Part shown: piece after piece, positions 1 through 11,960 of the stretch
Layout: each line of letters begins with the position of its first letter
How positions within the stretch are numbered: the stretch's first letter is position 1
Origin: Strongyloides papillosus
Taxonomy: Eukaryota > Nematoda > Chromadorea > Rhabditida > Strongyloididae
NCBI GenBank assembly: GCA_005656395.1
Contig: SRSI01000010.1
Span: forward strand, 558,001-622,000
DNA length: 64,000 nucleotides
Reading direction: 5' to 3'
Notes under the pieces: generated by a model
The model's database searches: none
What the model saw: the letters and a program-made list of their open reading frames with translations, nothing else
Told to the model about the DNA's origin: nothing
Made by a program: the position numbers and the translations under genes

Positions 1-737
1 TCTTTTTTATGGAATATTACGGATGAAACTCCATTAAATTGTGAAAGATTTTTAAAAGCAGATGGATTATCTTTATTTAGAAGTTATTATCGACAATTTA
101 GTAATGAAGTAGAAGTTGTTAGAAATATGATGGGTTTAATTGGAAATATTGCAGAAGTTAAACATTTGAGACATTACATGATGAAAGATGAGTATATTGA
201 TATTTTCTGTCTTTTACTTGATACCATATCAGATGGCATTATTGAAATAAGTTATAATAGTGCTGGAGTATTAAGTCATCTTATAAGTGATGGAGAAGAG
301 GCATTTTATGGTTTGAAGTTTAAACGAGAAGATGTTATGAAAAAGGTAGATGCTGCAATTTTTAAATGGAATTTAAAAACAAGACGTTTTATCAATTATC
401 GTTCTTTTAAACCAATTCTTAATTTAATAACTAATTTTTCTTCTCCAGCATCACAACATTGGGCTATTTGGGCATTAGCAAATTTAACTACAACCGATAC
501 ACATAAATATTGCTCCTATATTGAAAAAGAAGAAGGCATTGAATTACTTGAGTGTGTTAGAGAAAATTCTTCTACACCTGAACATATATTAAAATTATTA
601 GATGTTATTTTTGATAATATAAAAAAATGGTATGTTACAATGTTTATATACTATAAACTAATTAATTAATTCATATTTATAGGAAATTTGATATTTCTAG
701 AGGACATATTGAAACCTCAATGGAATGGGAAAACTAA
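1..737 (+). CDS. zyg-11: ZYG-11 family protein, 3' part of gene (partial)
   Basis: The gene runs in from the left edge; the reading frame is open from base 1. Exons seen are 1-629 and 683-737, with a short GT-AG intron between, ending at TAA 735-737. The protein matches the armadillo-like C-terminal half of ZYG11 proteins: a WNITDE motif, then RNMMGLIGNIAEV, SYNSAGVLSHLISDGEEA, NYRSFKPIL and QHWAIWALANL, all in the order found in ZYG11B. The RNMxGLxGN and NYRSF forms favour ZYG11 over the related ZER1. ZYG11 proteins are substrate receptors of CUL2-RING ubiquitin ligases, recognise N-terminal glycine degrons, and in C. elegans act in meiotic progression and embryonic polarity. The VHL box and leucine-rich repeats expected at the N-terminus lie outside the window. 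Family call is secure; orthology is inferred. Confidence 0.88.
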
Positions 738-1203
738 AAGCTATTACGAAAAAATATATGTATAAATATTGTAAATATCTTTGTATATACATTCTTACAT
801 TTTATTAATTAGGAATATTATTTTATTTTAAATCCCCGATATTCTCGAATTAGAGAAAATATAATTTAATAATTTTAATATTTTATTATGTTCAAATATA
901 ATGAAAATATACACTATTTTTAAAAAGAGAACCTATTATAATATAAAAAATTGAATAATTTATTCTTTATTTGCTCATAAAAACCTCAATTATTTTTATT
1001 AGCAATAGATTTCTTTAGCCTTAAATAATTTTTTCCAAATTACTAAATTATTAGATCAAATTAATTTCTAATAAAATTAGTCTTGGAAATTTATTTGTTA
1101 TGAATAAAACAAAAAACAAGATATAAAAAAATTGATCTACAAAAGTGTAGAATTTTTAAAATAAATAAATAACCTTTTATAAAAAAAATAAATTGCAGAC
1201 AAT
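738..1203. other. Intergenic stretch between convergent genes
   Basis: AT-rich spacer separating the 3' ends of the ZYG-11 gene (+) and the GRP170-like gene (-). It should hold both 3' UTRs. I see no open frame, structured RNA or repeat in it. Confidence 0.6.
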
Positions 1204-3473
1204 TTATAGTTCAGAACCATCATGAACTTTTTCTGATTCGTCCTTCTCATCATTCAATTTTTCTTTTTCTTCTTTTTGTATATTCTCTGTTGTTTTATTA
1301 TCATTTGTTTCTTCTGTAGAATTATTATTATCTAATTTTACATTTTCACTAGCGTCTGAGACATCACTTTTTTCCGTTGTATTAGAAGCTTTCAAAGCAT
1401 CTTCAATAGCTTTCTTTTCTGCAGCTTCTTTATCTGCTTTTTCTTTCATCATTTTTATTAAATTTAATCTTAGTTTATTTTCTAAATACTTCCATTCACG
1501 TTTTAAATTTTGAGTTTGTTCACTTATGTCATTTGTTGTTACTGGAGGATCATTATTTAATGGAAGATTTTCGATTTCCAATTTCTTTGAATTCCACCAT
1601 TCTGAAGTTTTGTTGTATGCTTCTTGAAGTGTTTTTAGTTCTTCTTCGCTTAAAAGATCAGTCATGTTCAGAGATTTTTCAATAAATTTATTAGTTTCAT
1701 TTAAAACTTTGGTAATGCCTTTAATCTTTTTTGGCCTTTCAAGATACTGTTTTTTTCTAAAATCAACTGGTTTAATAATATCTTTTAGTTCTTTTAATTT
1801 CTCATTAAACTCTTTAGTTGTTGTTTGAAGTGAAATTTCATCTTCTAACCATGAACCAATTTTGTCTGCTGTTAACTTTATATTTTCAATATCATTTGTA
1901 GTAGCAAATTGGGAAAATTCTGTGTTTTCTAAGTTATCTTTTGATGAATAAACAAGTGCTTCTAAAGTATTTTGAGCTGCTTCACGTTCTGCTTTTTCTC
2001 TTTCTTTTATTTCAAAATCTTTTAATAATGTAATAGCTTTCTTAACACTTTCATCATCCATCTTTTCAATTTGATTCTTTTCTGATAAAATTTCTATGAC
2101 ATCATCTCTTTCTTCAATTTCAAATCTCTTAACCTGAAATCCTTTAACCAAATAAGCACCATAATATACCGCACCAAGTGAAGCGGCTTCATCTGTATTA
2201 ATAAAACGACCAATCTCTTTTTCACCTAAATATTTCTGCAATATATCAAGAATTTTAGGAACTCTTGTACCACCTCCAAAGAGAACAAATTTATCAACAT
2301 TTTCCATACCAATATTCGCCATTTCAAGAGCATCATCAATTGGCTTTGTCCATTTATCATCAAGGTCTTCAAAAAGCTTATAAAATTCCTCTCTTGTAAT
2401 TTGTTGTTTAAAATCTTTATCTTCAAAAACATTTTCAATTTGAGCTTTATGATCAACATTTGCCGATAGTACTTGTTTAACTCTTTCTGCCTCTTTTAAC
2501 ATTTTAGCCATTGCTCTTGGGTTTTCTGAAATATCTTTTGAAACCTTGTAATTCGCTTTAAATTTGTCAACAAGGTAGTCTCTTAGTCTCATTGTCAATT
2601 CAAATCCACCAAGATTTTTATTATAACCGAATCCTAAAGTTTTGCATCTTGGATATGATGTTTTAGCTGTTTCATTTCTTATTTTTTCATACTCAATTAA
2701 AATAGCCGTTGTTTTACTTGCTCCAATATCATATATAAGCATATTTGTTTTATTTTCATTAATTTCATTCATTCGGAAAACTCCGTGATTTAAACCTATA
2801 GCACTTCCTTCAGAAATTATTTTAAGAAGTTTTACTCCTGCGATTTCAGCAGCTGTAGAAATAGCATCTTTTTCAGCATTTCCAAAATAAGAAGGAACTG
2901 TAAAAATTGCATCTTCAACTTTCTGTCCTGCATAAATTTTTGTAACTTCTTTTGCATTCCATAAGATCATTCCTAATAAGGTTTCTACATTTAATGGTCC
3001 AATTTCTGTATCAATAAGAACAGTATTTCTTTTTTCATCATTTGATATTTTAAGATATGGGAAACGTTTTTGAAACATAGATACTGAGGGATCACTAAAT
3101 TTTTTACCTATCAAATCCATTAAATATCCATATGTGGACATTGGAAATTTAACATTCTATAAATAAATTTATAAATTAAAAATAATTTTAGTTACCAAAT
3201 TTGATGCACTATCGGAAAAAAATCGTTCACCATTCCTTATACCGACCATATTTACTGTTTTTCGCCTAAACTCTCTATTTAAAACTGTTTCCATTGGGAC
3301 ACCTGGCTTTACGATTCCAATTTTAAGATATTGGTTGCCGAGATCAATTGACATTACAGCATAAGCAGCATCTAAAATAGATATTACAAAATATCTAACA
3401 AATATTTACCTGTTATTGGTAATATGAACGCCAACAGAAATAATAAACCCGTTATTTTTTTACAATCCATCAT
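1204..3473 (-). CDS. GRP170/HYOU1-like ER Hsp70-family chaperone, shortened form
   Basis: Three exons on the minus strand: 3410-3473, 3196-3371 and 1204-3156, about 730 residues. Exon 1 codes a signal peptide (about residues 1-22, hydrophobic core LLFLLAFILP). The Hsp70 ATPase domain follows with AVMSIDLGNQYLKIGIVKPG, RRKTVNMV, FFSDSA, TVPSYFGNAEKDA, YDIGASKT, ENPRAMAKMLKEAERVK and LFGGGTRVPKI, the HYOU1 signature set. After the ATPase domain (near residue 417) only about 40 residues separate it from the KEREKAEREAAQNTLEALVY helix that opens the C-terminal helical domain. Known GRP170 proteins carry a beta-sandwich and an acidic loop of some hundreds of residues there. The tail is Glu/Lys/Asn-rich and ends in GSEL, a weak KDEL-like signal. 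GRP170 proteins act in the ER lumen as holdases and as nucleotide exchange factors for BiP. Exchange could survive this deletion because it uses the ATPase and helical domains; substrate holding might not. Confidence 0.88.
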
Positions 3474-4932
3474 TAAACCTAAAAAAAATTTTTAAAAGTG
3501 TGTATATAAATAATAGAAAAAATTGAAAATACAATATTAAGAAATCTTAACAATAAAGAAAAGAGAACTCCAACATATTTGCACTGACGTGTCATTAAGA
3601 TGGAATAAAAATTAGACACAGACAAATCAAATATATCTTTTATTTTAGGTGAATATTAATTTTAAATAAATTTATTACCCTGAGTTACTTTAATTATTCA
3701 ATTAATTCATACATAGATAATTTTTTATCACATCAAATAAAATTCAACTTGTGAAATAATATTTAATTAGATAAATTTGTAAAAATACTAGTTTTTTTTA
3801 CTATAAATGTACATATTTCAAAACATAAGAAAATTACAATGAAATCAACAAATTTTCTCGAGAAATATTAATTTCTCATTGATAAATTTATAATTTTATA
3901 TGTAATTATTTGCATCATACTATATGATCAACAATACAGAGTGTTTCATAATGCCTATACAATATGCTTTCTCTTTTCTTTGTAAGATATAACAATCATA
4001 CTAGTAACAAAACCTTTTAATACTGTATAAAATACAAAAAATGTCCCCTTTTAAAAATATACCGATATACGTTAACAAAAAGTGTGTGATTTTAAACTTT
4101 TACTTTTATGAATAATTAATCATAAATTGAGTATCTTGAGCAGTTGATAAATTTGTCTAGTTAATATACAATTCCTTCACCAATAGGTACTACAATTTTT
4201 GTGTAACTACATTACTTTTTATACAAAAGGGATGTCCAGTACTGATTAATCCTGGATGATAAATCATTTGTACTTTATGTTTCCAGTTGTTTAAATAATC
4301 CTTATTTTGTAATAATTATACAAAATGTATCATAACTGCTACAATTATACATTAAGATAATTTTCTTACCAACACACAGATATGAAGAAAAATCTGGGTA
4401 AAATATTTTTTCAAACTGAATTCTAGGAATAAGACATAAAAAATTCACATAAAATTCGTTCTTAACAAATTTTAATTTCTTAAGAATGTCAAAAATATGA
4501 AAGTTAAATTATTTTATGAATTTTTATTGGAAGTATTTGTAGTGTTGAAAAAAAGAGCTTAATTCTAGATACTCACAAGTATCAGAGACATGTATTTGAG
4601 TTTTTTGAATTGATCTACAACCTCCTTCTTATTTATTTACTTAGTACTAATAAATAAGAAACTAAAATATATTATAAAGTTTGACAAAAAAATATGTCAC
4701 ACCTATGTGCACATAATATTCTAAAATAATTTAATTCACGGATAAAAGCAACAAAAGTGAAAGAAGAATATACCATAACCATTGACGTTGCATATTTGTA
4801 ATATTTCTTTCTCTTGAAAATAATTTTTTCTAGATTCACAAAAATGTAATCCTTTTTGTATATCGTTTATGCATTAGTTTTTTCCGCAATTACTTTCAAA
4901 TTGATACATTACATGTCTATTGTTGTTCTACA
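3474..4932. other. Divergent intergenic region
   Basis: About 1.46 kb of AT-rich DNA between two divergent genes, the GRP170-like gene (-) and the F-box gene (+). It must contain both promoters. Apart from the UPR-type core at 3585-3592 I see no gene, repeat or RNA structure that I can support. Confidence 0.5.
3585..3592 (+). promoter_or_regulatory. TGACGTG-type UPR element (candidate XBP-1 site)
   Basis: TGACGTGT lies about 112 bases upstream of the ATG of the GRP170-like gene. TGACGTG followed by G or A is the established core of the unfolded protein response element bound by XBP1. The eighth base here is T, so the match is to the core only. Position upstream of an ER chaperone gene makes function plausible; it is one motif match, not proof. 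Confidence 0.4.
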
Positions 4933-5945
4933 ATGGATTTTGATTTACTATCTCTTCCACCTGAAATTTTGGCTGTGGTTTTTTCAAATATTCCGTGGGA
5001 TCAACTTATTAATGTCAAACTATGTACCAGAACATTCAAGTATGTTACTGAGAAGTATCTTAAGGATATGCAAAAACCTAAACTCTATAAGATATATTTG
5101 GGAAATGATTACACTCATAACGATGGCATTTCTAGAATAAGGGTAGCATACAAAATTCTTATGACCGACGCAGGAGACTTAAAGGTTATATCTAACGAGA
5201 AAGAATTCTTTTTGGTTAGTTTTTATTTTATACTGATATATTCAAGGATATTTTTTTGTAGCTTCATTCAGAACTAGATCAACTTCGCAGTTTTCTCAAG
5301 AAAGTTGATCTAACTTCTCTAGATTGTGTGCATATCGAACTTCATAATCACACAGAGATAATGCAAATTTTTAGTGGTTATTTCCATAACACTAATAGAA
5401 TAAATTATTTTTTTGTACATGCAGGAAATTCCGAAAAAGATCTTGGTAACACATTGTCATTCCTGCAAAAAGTACAAAACGTAGACTATCTGGAATTAGA
5501 TTTACGTTTTCCCCATCTAAATGTACCAAAAGATTTTTTCATTCCGGTAACAAACTCATTAGGGTCATTAGTTATACGTGAAGGAGAGAATACAACTTTT
5601 ATTAACTCAAGAATGGTCGATTATTTTGTTGGAAACAATCCAGGTCTTTGTGGATACTATTTATCTTTAAATAACTTTCAAACTTTTAGAATGGTTATTG
5701 GAACGATTGCTAGGGGAGAACTGTCAAGAAGAATTAATGGTTGTTTACATAGGGAGATTTCTTTGGGTATTGATTCTTCCAGACATGAATTACTTCTAGA
5801 AATATTAGGTTATTTTGGCTCGGAAGAATTTCCTTATATTGGTGATATCATCCTAGATGAGCACATCCTTTTTGAAGGTTCTTTGGAATGTCCTGTTTGT
5901 GGTGAATTTGATTCAATTACAATTTATTACAGCCAAGTTATTTAA
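4933..5945 (+). CDS. F-box protein (nematode-type)
   Basis: Two exons, 4933-5214 and 5262-5945, joined in phase 0 by a 47-nt GT-AG intron, giving 321 residues. Residues 1-45 fit an F-box: LLSLPPEILAVVFSNIPWDQLINVKL followed by CTRTFKYVTEKYL, with the usual LPxEIL and W/V positions. The rest is a leucine-rich, weakly repetitive region like the variable substrate-binding halves of expanded nematode F-box families, and it ends with a CPVCGEF dipeptide-cysteine pair of unknown role. F-box proteins link substrates to SKP1-CUL1 ubiquitin ligases. The ATG at 4933 was chosen because it places the F-box at the extreme N-terminus. No orthologue is recognised. An AATAAA at 6057-6062 is a likely poly(A) signal. 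Confidence 0.75.
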
Positions 5946-7001
5946 GTTTATTGGGCTATATTTAAGGTTTCTGTTTTTGGTTGGAGACTCTAGTTTTTCA
6001 AGATAATTCTTATATTGATCATCAAATATGTCATATTTTTAGTATAAATCTTATTTAATAAAATTTGTAATAATGTTTTAATACCAAAATTTTTTCTCTC
6101 TAGTTAATTCCAGTCAACTTTTTACCAAGTACAAAGCACATTTGCTCCCTAACCTGTGATAAAATAACACAATGATTAAAGTTAAATGGTTGGTGTGATG
6201 AACAGTTTAAATGTTGAATTGTGTATTTGAAGTGGTACTTCACATGGTTTTTTCTGTAATATGCTTTTCTAGATGTTAACGCAAAGTCAATTACACCAAA
6301 GCTATGAAGATTAGATACGGACTCTCTTCTGATCGTGAAGACGCGCTTCAGCCTCTTTCGTAGGATTGGAAAGTTGATGACTGCCAGGAGGACATTTTGC
6401 CCTCTTATGGAAGGAGGCTTATGAGTCCTATTTACTTTAGATTCCCTGTTTATTGAGAATGATTTAAGGATTACATGGTGCAATAATTTTAATTAGTTCA
6501 CACAGAAAGAAAAGCATAATTTTTCGCCTTTTTGTGATAATATTCAAAATTGCTCATTTTAAGGACGAAAAATGATTTAATTAAAAAAAATAATTATTAA
6601 CCCAACAAAAAGTGATTTTTTTAAGTGAAATTCAAACATCTATTGATATTTAATAACAAAAATTACCCCGAATAAATGAATAATTAGTAAACAACTCTTG
6701 AAAGTAAATAGTTGGCCTTTTTTAAAAAATGATAAAAAACAAATGTTTATTAACTTTTAAAATAAACGAAATGGATTTGTCTATTATTTAATGTATAAAA
6801 TAATAATACAATGGCAATCAAAATTATTTAAAGTAGTTTTAACCCTTTTACCAATATTGAAACTTTAGATAATTATTGTTTTTTGGTTACAAGTTTAGAA
6901 TCATTGTACAATGACAAATAAGCGATATAATGAGATTGTGAACGGACTTTTGTTATAGAAAATTCAATATAAAATAACCATCTAATTTATATACAAAATT
7001 T
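5946..7001. other. Intergenic DNA with a GC-richer patch at about 6100-6480
   Basis: The spacer between the F-box gene (+) and dual oxidase (-) is AT-rich except for roughly 6100-6480, which is clearly richer in G and C. On the minus strand this patch has a stop-free frame (6483 to 6100) rich in Arg, Lys and His, but it has no ATG at its start and matches no family I know. It may be a remnant of a mobile element or an unrecognised RNA; I do not call it a gene. Confidence 0.4.
6057..6062 (+). terminator. Poly(A) signal AATAAA of the F-box gene
   Basis: Canonical AATAAA about 112 bases after the F-box stop codon, on the same strand. The motif is common by chance in AT-rich DNA, so only position supports it. 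Confidence 0.4.
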
Positions 7002-10000
7002 TTAAAATGTTTCAAAACGATGCACAAAACTAGGAGCATTACGGGCTCGATTAGCTTCAGTACAAGATTGTCGAATTTTCTTGTTTACAGTTGCTGGCCC
7101 ACAACTAAATACACCAATTTGCTCAACATTGTTGTGTTTACTTTGAAGAAATTTGAAAAATGAATCAAAATCTGGTCTACCAAAATGATTGACAGCTCTA
7201 AGACCAGTAAACATTGATCGACCATTATTATCTGTTCGAAAGTGTTTTTCACAAATATACTAAAAATAAATAAAATGGATAATAATATATAATAAACATA
7301 CCAGCATAGTAGTTCTTAAATCAAATTTATGGAAAAATTGTGTAATAAATATATGATTTTCCAATATACCATGTGTATCTAATGTTTCAACATCCTTCAG
7401 TACATCAACAAACCATTCATAATTTTTATGAGATGGACATATCCATAAAAAGTATACTTTTTTACATTTTATGTTTGTATGTCTACCGGATGACTTATTA
7501 AGAACAAGATCCATAAGAATTGAAGCATATGGTGTTATACCAATACCTCCTCCAACCATTACTGCTATATCATAACCTGTCCATTCTTGATTACCATCTC
7601 CAAATGGTCCAGATAAATTTATTGTAGGATAAGGTAAACCATTAGCTTGACAATCTTGTAAAATTGATCGAAGTTGTCTCGTCCAAGGGCCAACTGCTTT
7701 TATATATAATTCAAGAGATGGTGATTGAGGTGCTGCTGCCATTGAAAATGCATGATCCTCATTAAAAGTACATGATATATCAGGACAACTTATTCTTACC
7801 CATTGACCAGAATAAAAATTAAATGAATGAGGTCTTTTAAATTGTATATATATAATGTCTGATGGCAAAATTGATGCTTCAATAATTCTTAATTGTTTAT
7901 ATTGTTGTCGCATTCCAATTATTTTATCAATAATAAATAAAATAAGAGGGCCTAGCATTTGATACCAAAATTTGGGTGAATCTAATAATTTTGGAAGACC
8001 ATGTAATAGTGTTAGCCCATAAAATGCTATATTAAGCCAATGTGTAAATATAAAAGCGTTATAGTTTTGATGCATGAATGATGGTATTGAAAATATATAA
8101 ACAATACACATAACAATAACAATCAAAATTCCTGTTAAACCAGTCATTGTGCCAAAGAACCAATATTTAACTGTTGGAGCAAAATTGGAACCAAAAACAG
8201 CTTCTTGAAATAGACATTGTAAACCTTCTTGTGATTGTGTAGCTATATTATAGAAATTAACTAAATGACCTATTGTATGAACTGCAGAAAAAAATGCAAT
8301 TGTATAACCGACAATTTTATGAAATGATATGGCCGAATCAAGTGGTATATATTCACCAACTGGTGTTACACGTATTACCGTAATTAAATTTCTACAAACT
8401 GTTAATAATATTAATGACATACTAAATGAAATAGCTGCTGCTGCACCTCGTGTTATTGCTATACCTGTTCCTAATACTCTACGTAAATCACGATGTTCAA
8501 CTTCGAAACGATAGTGCCAAAATCTTTCAAGAAAAAGGAGTGCATTAATAGAGAAAAAAATAAATGTCCAAGCAATATGTTGACGATATGTTTCAAGAAA
8601 TGAAAGTAAAATAGAAAGTTTAGAACGAATAATTTTCGATTTTTCTTCATCAGCTGGTAAAGCAAAACTATTTAATGAACTAGAATCATCAAGATTAACT
8701 TTTAACTTTGCACCACGTAAGTGAACACCAACTGGACGATTGACACCATCGACTTCGGTAAATATTTTTTCTAAGTCCTCTTCAGTTAAATATTTGCTTG
8801 TAGTATCTACTCCATGAACTAATAAAACACCATCTAACATATCTTCTTGGACATGCTTATCCAATTTTACTCCAGCTGTATCAGATAAACTTTTGAAAAA
8901 TTGAATAAATTCTGACCTTTCAACTTGTCCATCACCATTATAATCACACATATTAAATAGTAAATTCATTTTATCTCTTATACTTCCATTAGAAAATTTC
9001 TTTAAAAGTTCTAAAAATGATTCAAAGGATACAGAATCTTCTCCATTTTTTACCATACAAGCAAATAATCTATCAACGAAATGATTATCCTCTCTCATGC
9101 CTAAAGCATCAGCTAATTCTGATTTTGAAATAGAAATTCCAAGTATATCTCTCGATAAATCTTCATTATATTCTATATTATCATCTGATAATTGTGGAGT
9201 TTGAAAAGACTTGGCATATGCTTCTCTAAAAAATAAGTCTAATTTTTTTTGCCTTTTTTCTTTTGTTTCTGCTGTTTGCAATAAAACATCATTATCTAAA
9301 TGTTTAATTGTCAAAGGGATATTTAGTTTTTTCAAACAATCCCCAGCAACTTTCATAAATTGAGCACAATGTGTATCATTATGTAATCTTATAACCATAT
9401 CATAATTTTTTGGTATTGTTATAATAATAAATGGACCATAGGTACTTTTAGTTGTTGGATCAGTTAAAGTAAACAATACTTTATCTGCCTTACCCATATT
9501 TAATTTTCTTAAAATTCCTTTACTTCTAGGTCTCTTTATACAAATTTCACCAGTAGTTGTATCTAATTCAAAATTTACACTCCTACAAAAACTATCACTT
9601 AACCACTCAATCGCTGGCATTTTAAATTTATCTTCTACTGTATGTGGAATTTGATAATATTTTGTGGATGAAGAATCCGATGTCGAATCAAGTTCAGATT
9701 GTGAATCAATTACACTATTATTATAGCTGTCCTTCGAAATAATTTTCGGCATATCAATTAATGTAACACCTAATTTTCTTCGTCTTATTATTAAATATCT
9801 TGCAACACCTATACAAATAAGTGGAACACAAGCAATTGCTATTAATGTGAAAATATAAGTTACTTCATTACCATTGAAATGATCATATCTCATCATTGGA
9901 ATACATTGTTCCAATCCTGTTGTATTAACTTGAAATGGTTGTGGACATGGACTTGTTTCATTAAATATAAAAACATTATCTTGAATTTCATTTGGTTCAA

Positions 10001-11960
10001 TATTAGTGGTTGAACGAAGTATTTTACTTAATGTTATTGTTTTTATTTCTTCAATTTCTTCTTCTGTAAAAATACCATTTTGTCTATTTTCAAACCAAAA
10101 ACGGTCACCATCACGAAGGCGTAAAAATTGATCACGAATTATATGTTTAAATAATTCACCAATTCCATTTTCTGTAGTTTCTAACATTCCTCCAACATAA
10201 GCATCTAAATAACTAATATCTTTATATAAATCTTTTAATTTATCAAATAATTCTTTATTTGTTTTATAAAGTTGTGGATTAATTGTTTCCCATGTTTTGG
10301 TATCTAATGCAAAATTCCTTCGTAAATCATTGTAAAATGGTATACCATTGTCTCTTCCTCTCATTATAGAACTAGAAACAACATCTAATCTTGTAAAATA
10401 CATAGGACCAAAGATAAAATCTCTCAAATCTTCAACTATAATTGTATCTTCTGCTTCTGATATCTGAGAAGCCATTCCAAGAATTATTTCATCTACTGTG
10501 TACTCTTGAACAATATCTTGAGCATTCCACCAATTTTGACATAATCTTAACGCCGGAAAACCACCTATATCTTCTCTAAAAACACATTCTTGTTTTGATG
10601 TTCGCTTTTTTCTAAATAACATCCCTGGTGGTACAATAGTATGATGAAAACGAAAGGCAGCTGTTGCAAATGAATGTGAAATTCCCGGAGGTATATGAGC
10701 ATTATATTTATCATATTTAGGTATTTCATTTTTTTCAACTCCTAAAACTTCAGGTAAATATTCATATAAAATAATATTTTGTAAAGATGCTATAACCATT
10801 CTACGTGCACCTTGAAAAATTTCTTCATCTGTCCAATCTGGATTTTTTTGTGCAATTTTTAATGCTTGGAAGTTATGCCAACGAAACAGAATTAAACCAA
10901 ATGTTAATAAACCTGGATTTTCATTTATTCTTGGATCACCTAATGTGAATAATCTTTCGGGGTCCATTAATCTATGAATTTGTGGTGGGGCAGGATTAAT
11001 GAGAGGAATAATTTTTTTATTTAGTGGTGGATAACCTTCAACTTCTCCTTCCGTCAAAGTACCTTCATGCCATGACCTTAAGGCAGCAACCCATGGTTCA
11101 TTTGTCGAATATAGGAATGAAGCATCAATCCAACTCGTTCTTTCATTAATTTGTTCTCTTGGAGAATTTAAACCATGACCTGTTTCTGTATCATATTTTG
11201 TTCTCATAAATGGTATATTTGTTTTACCTTCACATGAAGGATCAAAGACAGAATCACATTCTTCTACTGGAATAGGAATATTTTCTAATGGGCAACCAGT
11301 TTGTGATGATTGCATTATTTCATATGCTACAACTTGTGAGAAAAATGCCAACATTGTTGTTATGTTTCTTTTATTCTTAATTCCAGAGGGACCTTTAAAT
11401 ACAATATCTGATACTTTTCTGGCAGAAGGCAAAGAACTATTTATTTTATAAACACCATCTTCATAATTTGCTGGTGAATCTCTATGCAATCGAGATCCTA
11501 CACTACCCCATTCTGGATTTGCAAGATTATTAAACCATCCATCATACCTTTGAAATTCATGTGTTTTTTGGAGACCTATAATTTATAACAAATTTTATAC
11601 TTGAAATAAAGTGAAATTATATTTTTAAAATTTATTAATTTGTTTTATTTACAAATTTCCTATATAAGGATATTATTTTTAATTAACAAAAATATTACAA
11701 TAAAATTACACCTGAAGTGCATTAAAATATCTTCCCATCTAATATTTATTTTATAACTTTAAAAATATTGTTTTACAAGAAAAAAACCGAAGAAATTTTT
11801 AAGTAAACTTACACGTAACACTTACAAATTGTATTATTGTAAGAAGAATAATATATATAAATGTAAAATTATAATTAACCTTTTGTCTGATATCTTTTAT
11901 TAATTTTATATTAACTTTCTGATTTTGTAGTTCAGGTGAATATCCAACTTTCCAATTCAT
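7002..11960 (-). CDS. bli-3: Dual oxidase (DUOX), BLI-3 type
   Basis: Three exons on the minus strand: 11813-11960, 7302-11575 and 7002-7259, about 1559 residues, slightly longer than C. elegans BLI-3. Exon 1 holds a hydrophobic signal segment (about residues 28-48) after a polar 27-residue start. Then come a peroxidase-like domain (FQRYDGWFNNLANPEWGS near residue 57, NSPREQINERTSW, FGLILFRWHN), a transmembrane helix near 625-650, calcium-binding EF-hand sequence (CDYNGDGQVERSEF, about 960), six-helix ferric reductase membrane domain with heme histidines, and an FAD/NADPH module (HAFSMAAAP, GPFGDG, VGGGIGITPYASIL) ending in FVHRFETF. DUOX transfers electrons from NADPH to oxygen, making hydrogen peroxide; in worms the peroxidase domain then cross-links tyrosines in cuticle collagens. 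It also acts in epithelial defence. The exon 1 join rests on a perfect GTAAGT donor and phase; the identity is certain. Confidence 0.95.

Noticed and set aside
4856..5140. Plus-strand 94-codon frame overlapping the F-box start
   Set aside because: It lies in another frame of the F-box exon; the F-box reading has domain support.
6100..6483. Minus-strand 127-codon frame as a gene
   Set aside because: It begins with TTG, has no ATG upstream in frame, no splice sites and no recognisable family.
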